Assembly (NCBI RefSeq): GCF_040706555.1
Contig: NZ_JAPDRH010000002.1
Span: forward strand, 558,001 to 622,000
Direction of reading: 5' to 3'
DNA: 64,000 bases
Source: Lentisalinibacter salinarum
GTDB lineage: Bacteria; Pseudomonadota; Gammaproteobacteria; Steroidobacterales; Woeseiaceae
Shown here one piece after another: positions 63,697 to 64,000 of the stretch (within the stretch, counting starts at the first letter, position 1; every line of letters begins with the position of its first letter). Under the pieces are notes generated by a model, which saw nothing but the letters and a program-made list of their open reading frames with translations, was not told where the DNA came from and ran no database searches. Position numbers and translations under genes: made by a program.

Positions 63697-63737
63697 CGCC
63701 TCGATGAGGCTATCGGTCGGAACCGGGCGACGACTTG

Positions 63738-64000
63738 TTACATCATGCCGCCCATTCCGCCCATGCCGCCCATGTCGGGCATCGGCGGGTGGTCGTCTTC
63801 CTTCGGCGCGTCCGCCACCATCGCTTCGGTGGTCAGCAGCAGGCCGGAGACGGAAGCCGCGTTCTGCAGCGCCGAACGGCTCACCTTGGTCGGATCCAGG
63901 ATGCCCAGCTCGACCATGTCGCCGAACTCGCCGGTGGCGGCGTTGTAACCGTAGTTACCCTTGCCCTCGGCGACGGCGTTCAGCACCACCGAGGCGTCGC
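63738..64000 (-). CDS. groL: chaperonin GroEL, C-terminal part (gene runs off the window)
   Basis: The last 87 residues of GroEL are encoded up to the window edge: AEGKGNYGYNAATGEFGDMV, GILDPTKVSRSALQNAASVS and the flexible tail ending in GGMGGMGGMM. These match the conserved apical-to-equatorial return and the GGM repeat tail that lines the folding cavity. The start and any groES gene lie beyond position 64000. The bidirectional terminator lies downstream. Confidence 0.97.
   Translation of the reverse strand, partial: DASVVLNAVAEGKGNYGYNAATGEFGDMVELGILDPTKVSRSALQNAASVSGLLLTTEAMVADAPKEDDHPPMPDMGGMGGMGGMM

Overview
The window is about 64 kb of high-GC, gene-dense chromosomal DNA. The protein families point to a gammaproteobacterium: RND efflux systems with NodT-type outer-membrane lipoproteins, a TonB-dependent receptor, a PA0069-type radical SAM gene with a near-consensus LexA box, and a Bcr/CflA exporter. 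A high-GC Ectothiorhodospiraceae- or Xanthomonadales-like lineage is my guess, not a demonstrated placement. Several genes have GTG or TTG starts, many neighbours overlap by 1-4 nt (ATGA, GTGA, TTGA, TAATG), and some promoters sit so close to the start codon that leaderless mRNAs are likely. I see no rRNA, tRNA, CRISPR array, complete insertion sequence or prophage.

Layout. 1-7.5 kb: the end of an unknown gene, an SDR/esterase pair, a PPIase-like/HupE pair, a haloalkane dehalogenase, an SRPBCC protein and a ThDP enzyme. 7.6-13.4 kb: a complete RND efflux operon (outer-membrane lipoprotein, adaptor, pump). 13.5-18.1 kb: an operon of sensor kinase, double-receiver regulator and TonB-C-domain protein. 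18.3-21.8 kb: a sirtuin gene abutting a compact arsenic cluster (permease remnant, two divergent ArsR regulators, ACR3 pump, shortened ArsC) with three operator-like repeats of the same geometry. 21.8-27.4 kb: a TonB receptor and a beta-helix-like lipoprotein next to a PhoB-like regulator whose phospho-acceptor Asp is Glu; 11-bp-periodic PHO-box-like arrays precede both the lipoprotein and the regulator genes. 27.5-34 kb: a second RND operon with a divergent TetR gene and a duplicated operator. 34-49 kb: mostly single genes, including rhomboid, MscS, glutaredoxin-DUF3429, LexA-boxed radical SAM, DUF4139, TPR-TonB, DMT exporter, cyclic amidohydrolase, M23 and M48 peptidases, MsrA and subtilase. 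49-56 kb: lipocalin, folE, Bcr/CflA exporter, SUFU-like protein, an M49-like peptidase lipoprotein, a frame-disrupted subtilase and a 289-bp inverted-repeat element. 56.4-59.9 kb: a type-2 isoleucyl-tRNA synthetase with a GIHH signature, preceded by a T-box riboswitch with an AUC (Ile) specifier and an intrinsic terminator. 60-64 kb: epoxide hydrolase, quinone-oxidoreductase-like enzyme, FrnE-like DsbA protein, SDR, and the 3' end of groEL.

The parts that work together most clearly are the two RND tripartite pumps, the kinase/regulator operon, the arsenic cassette (sense, reduce, export) and the putative phosphate-type regulon (PhoB-like regulator, PHO-like boxes, lipoprotein, TonB receptor). 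The most notable systems are the T-box/IleRS2 pair, which looks laterally acquired, and the PhoB-like regulator with a Glu in place of its phosphorylatable Asp.
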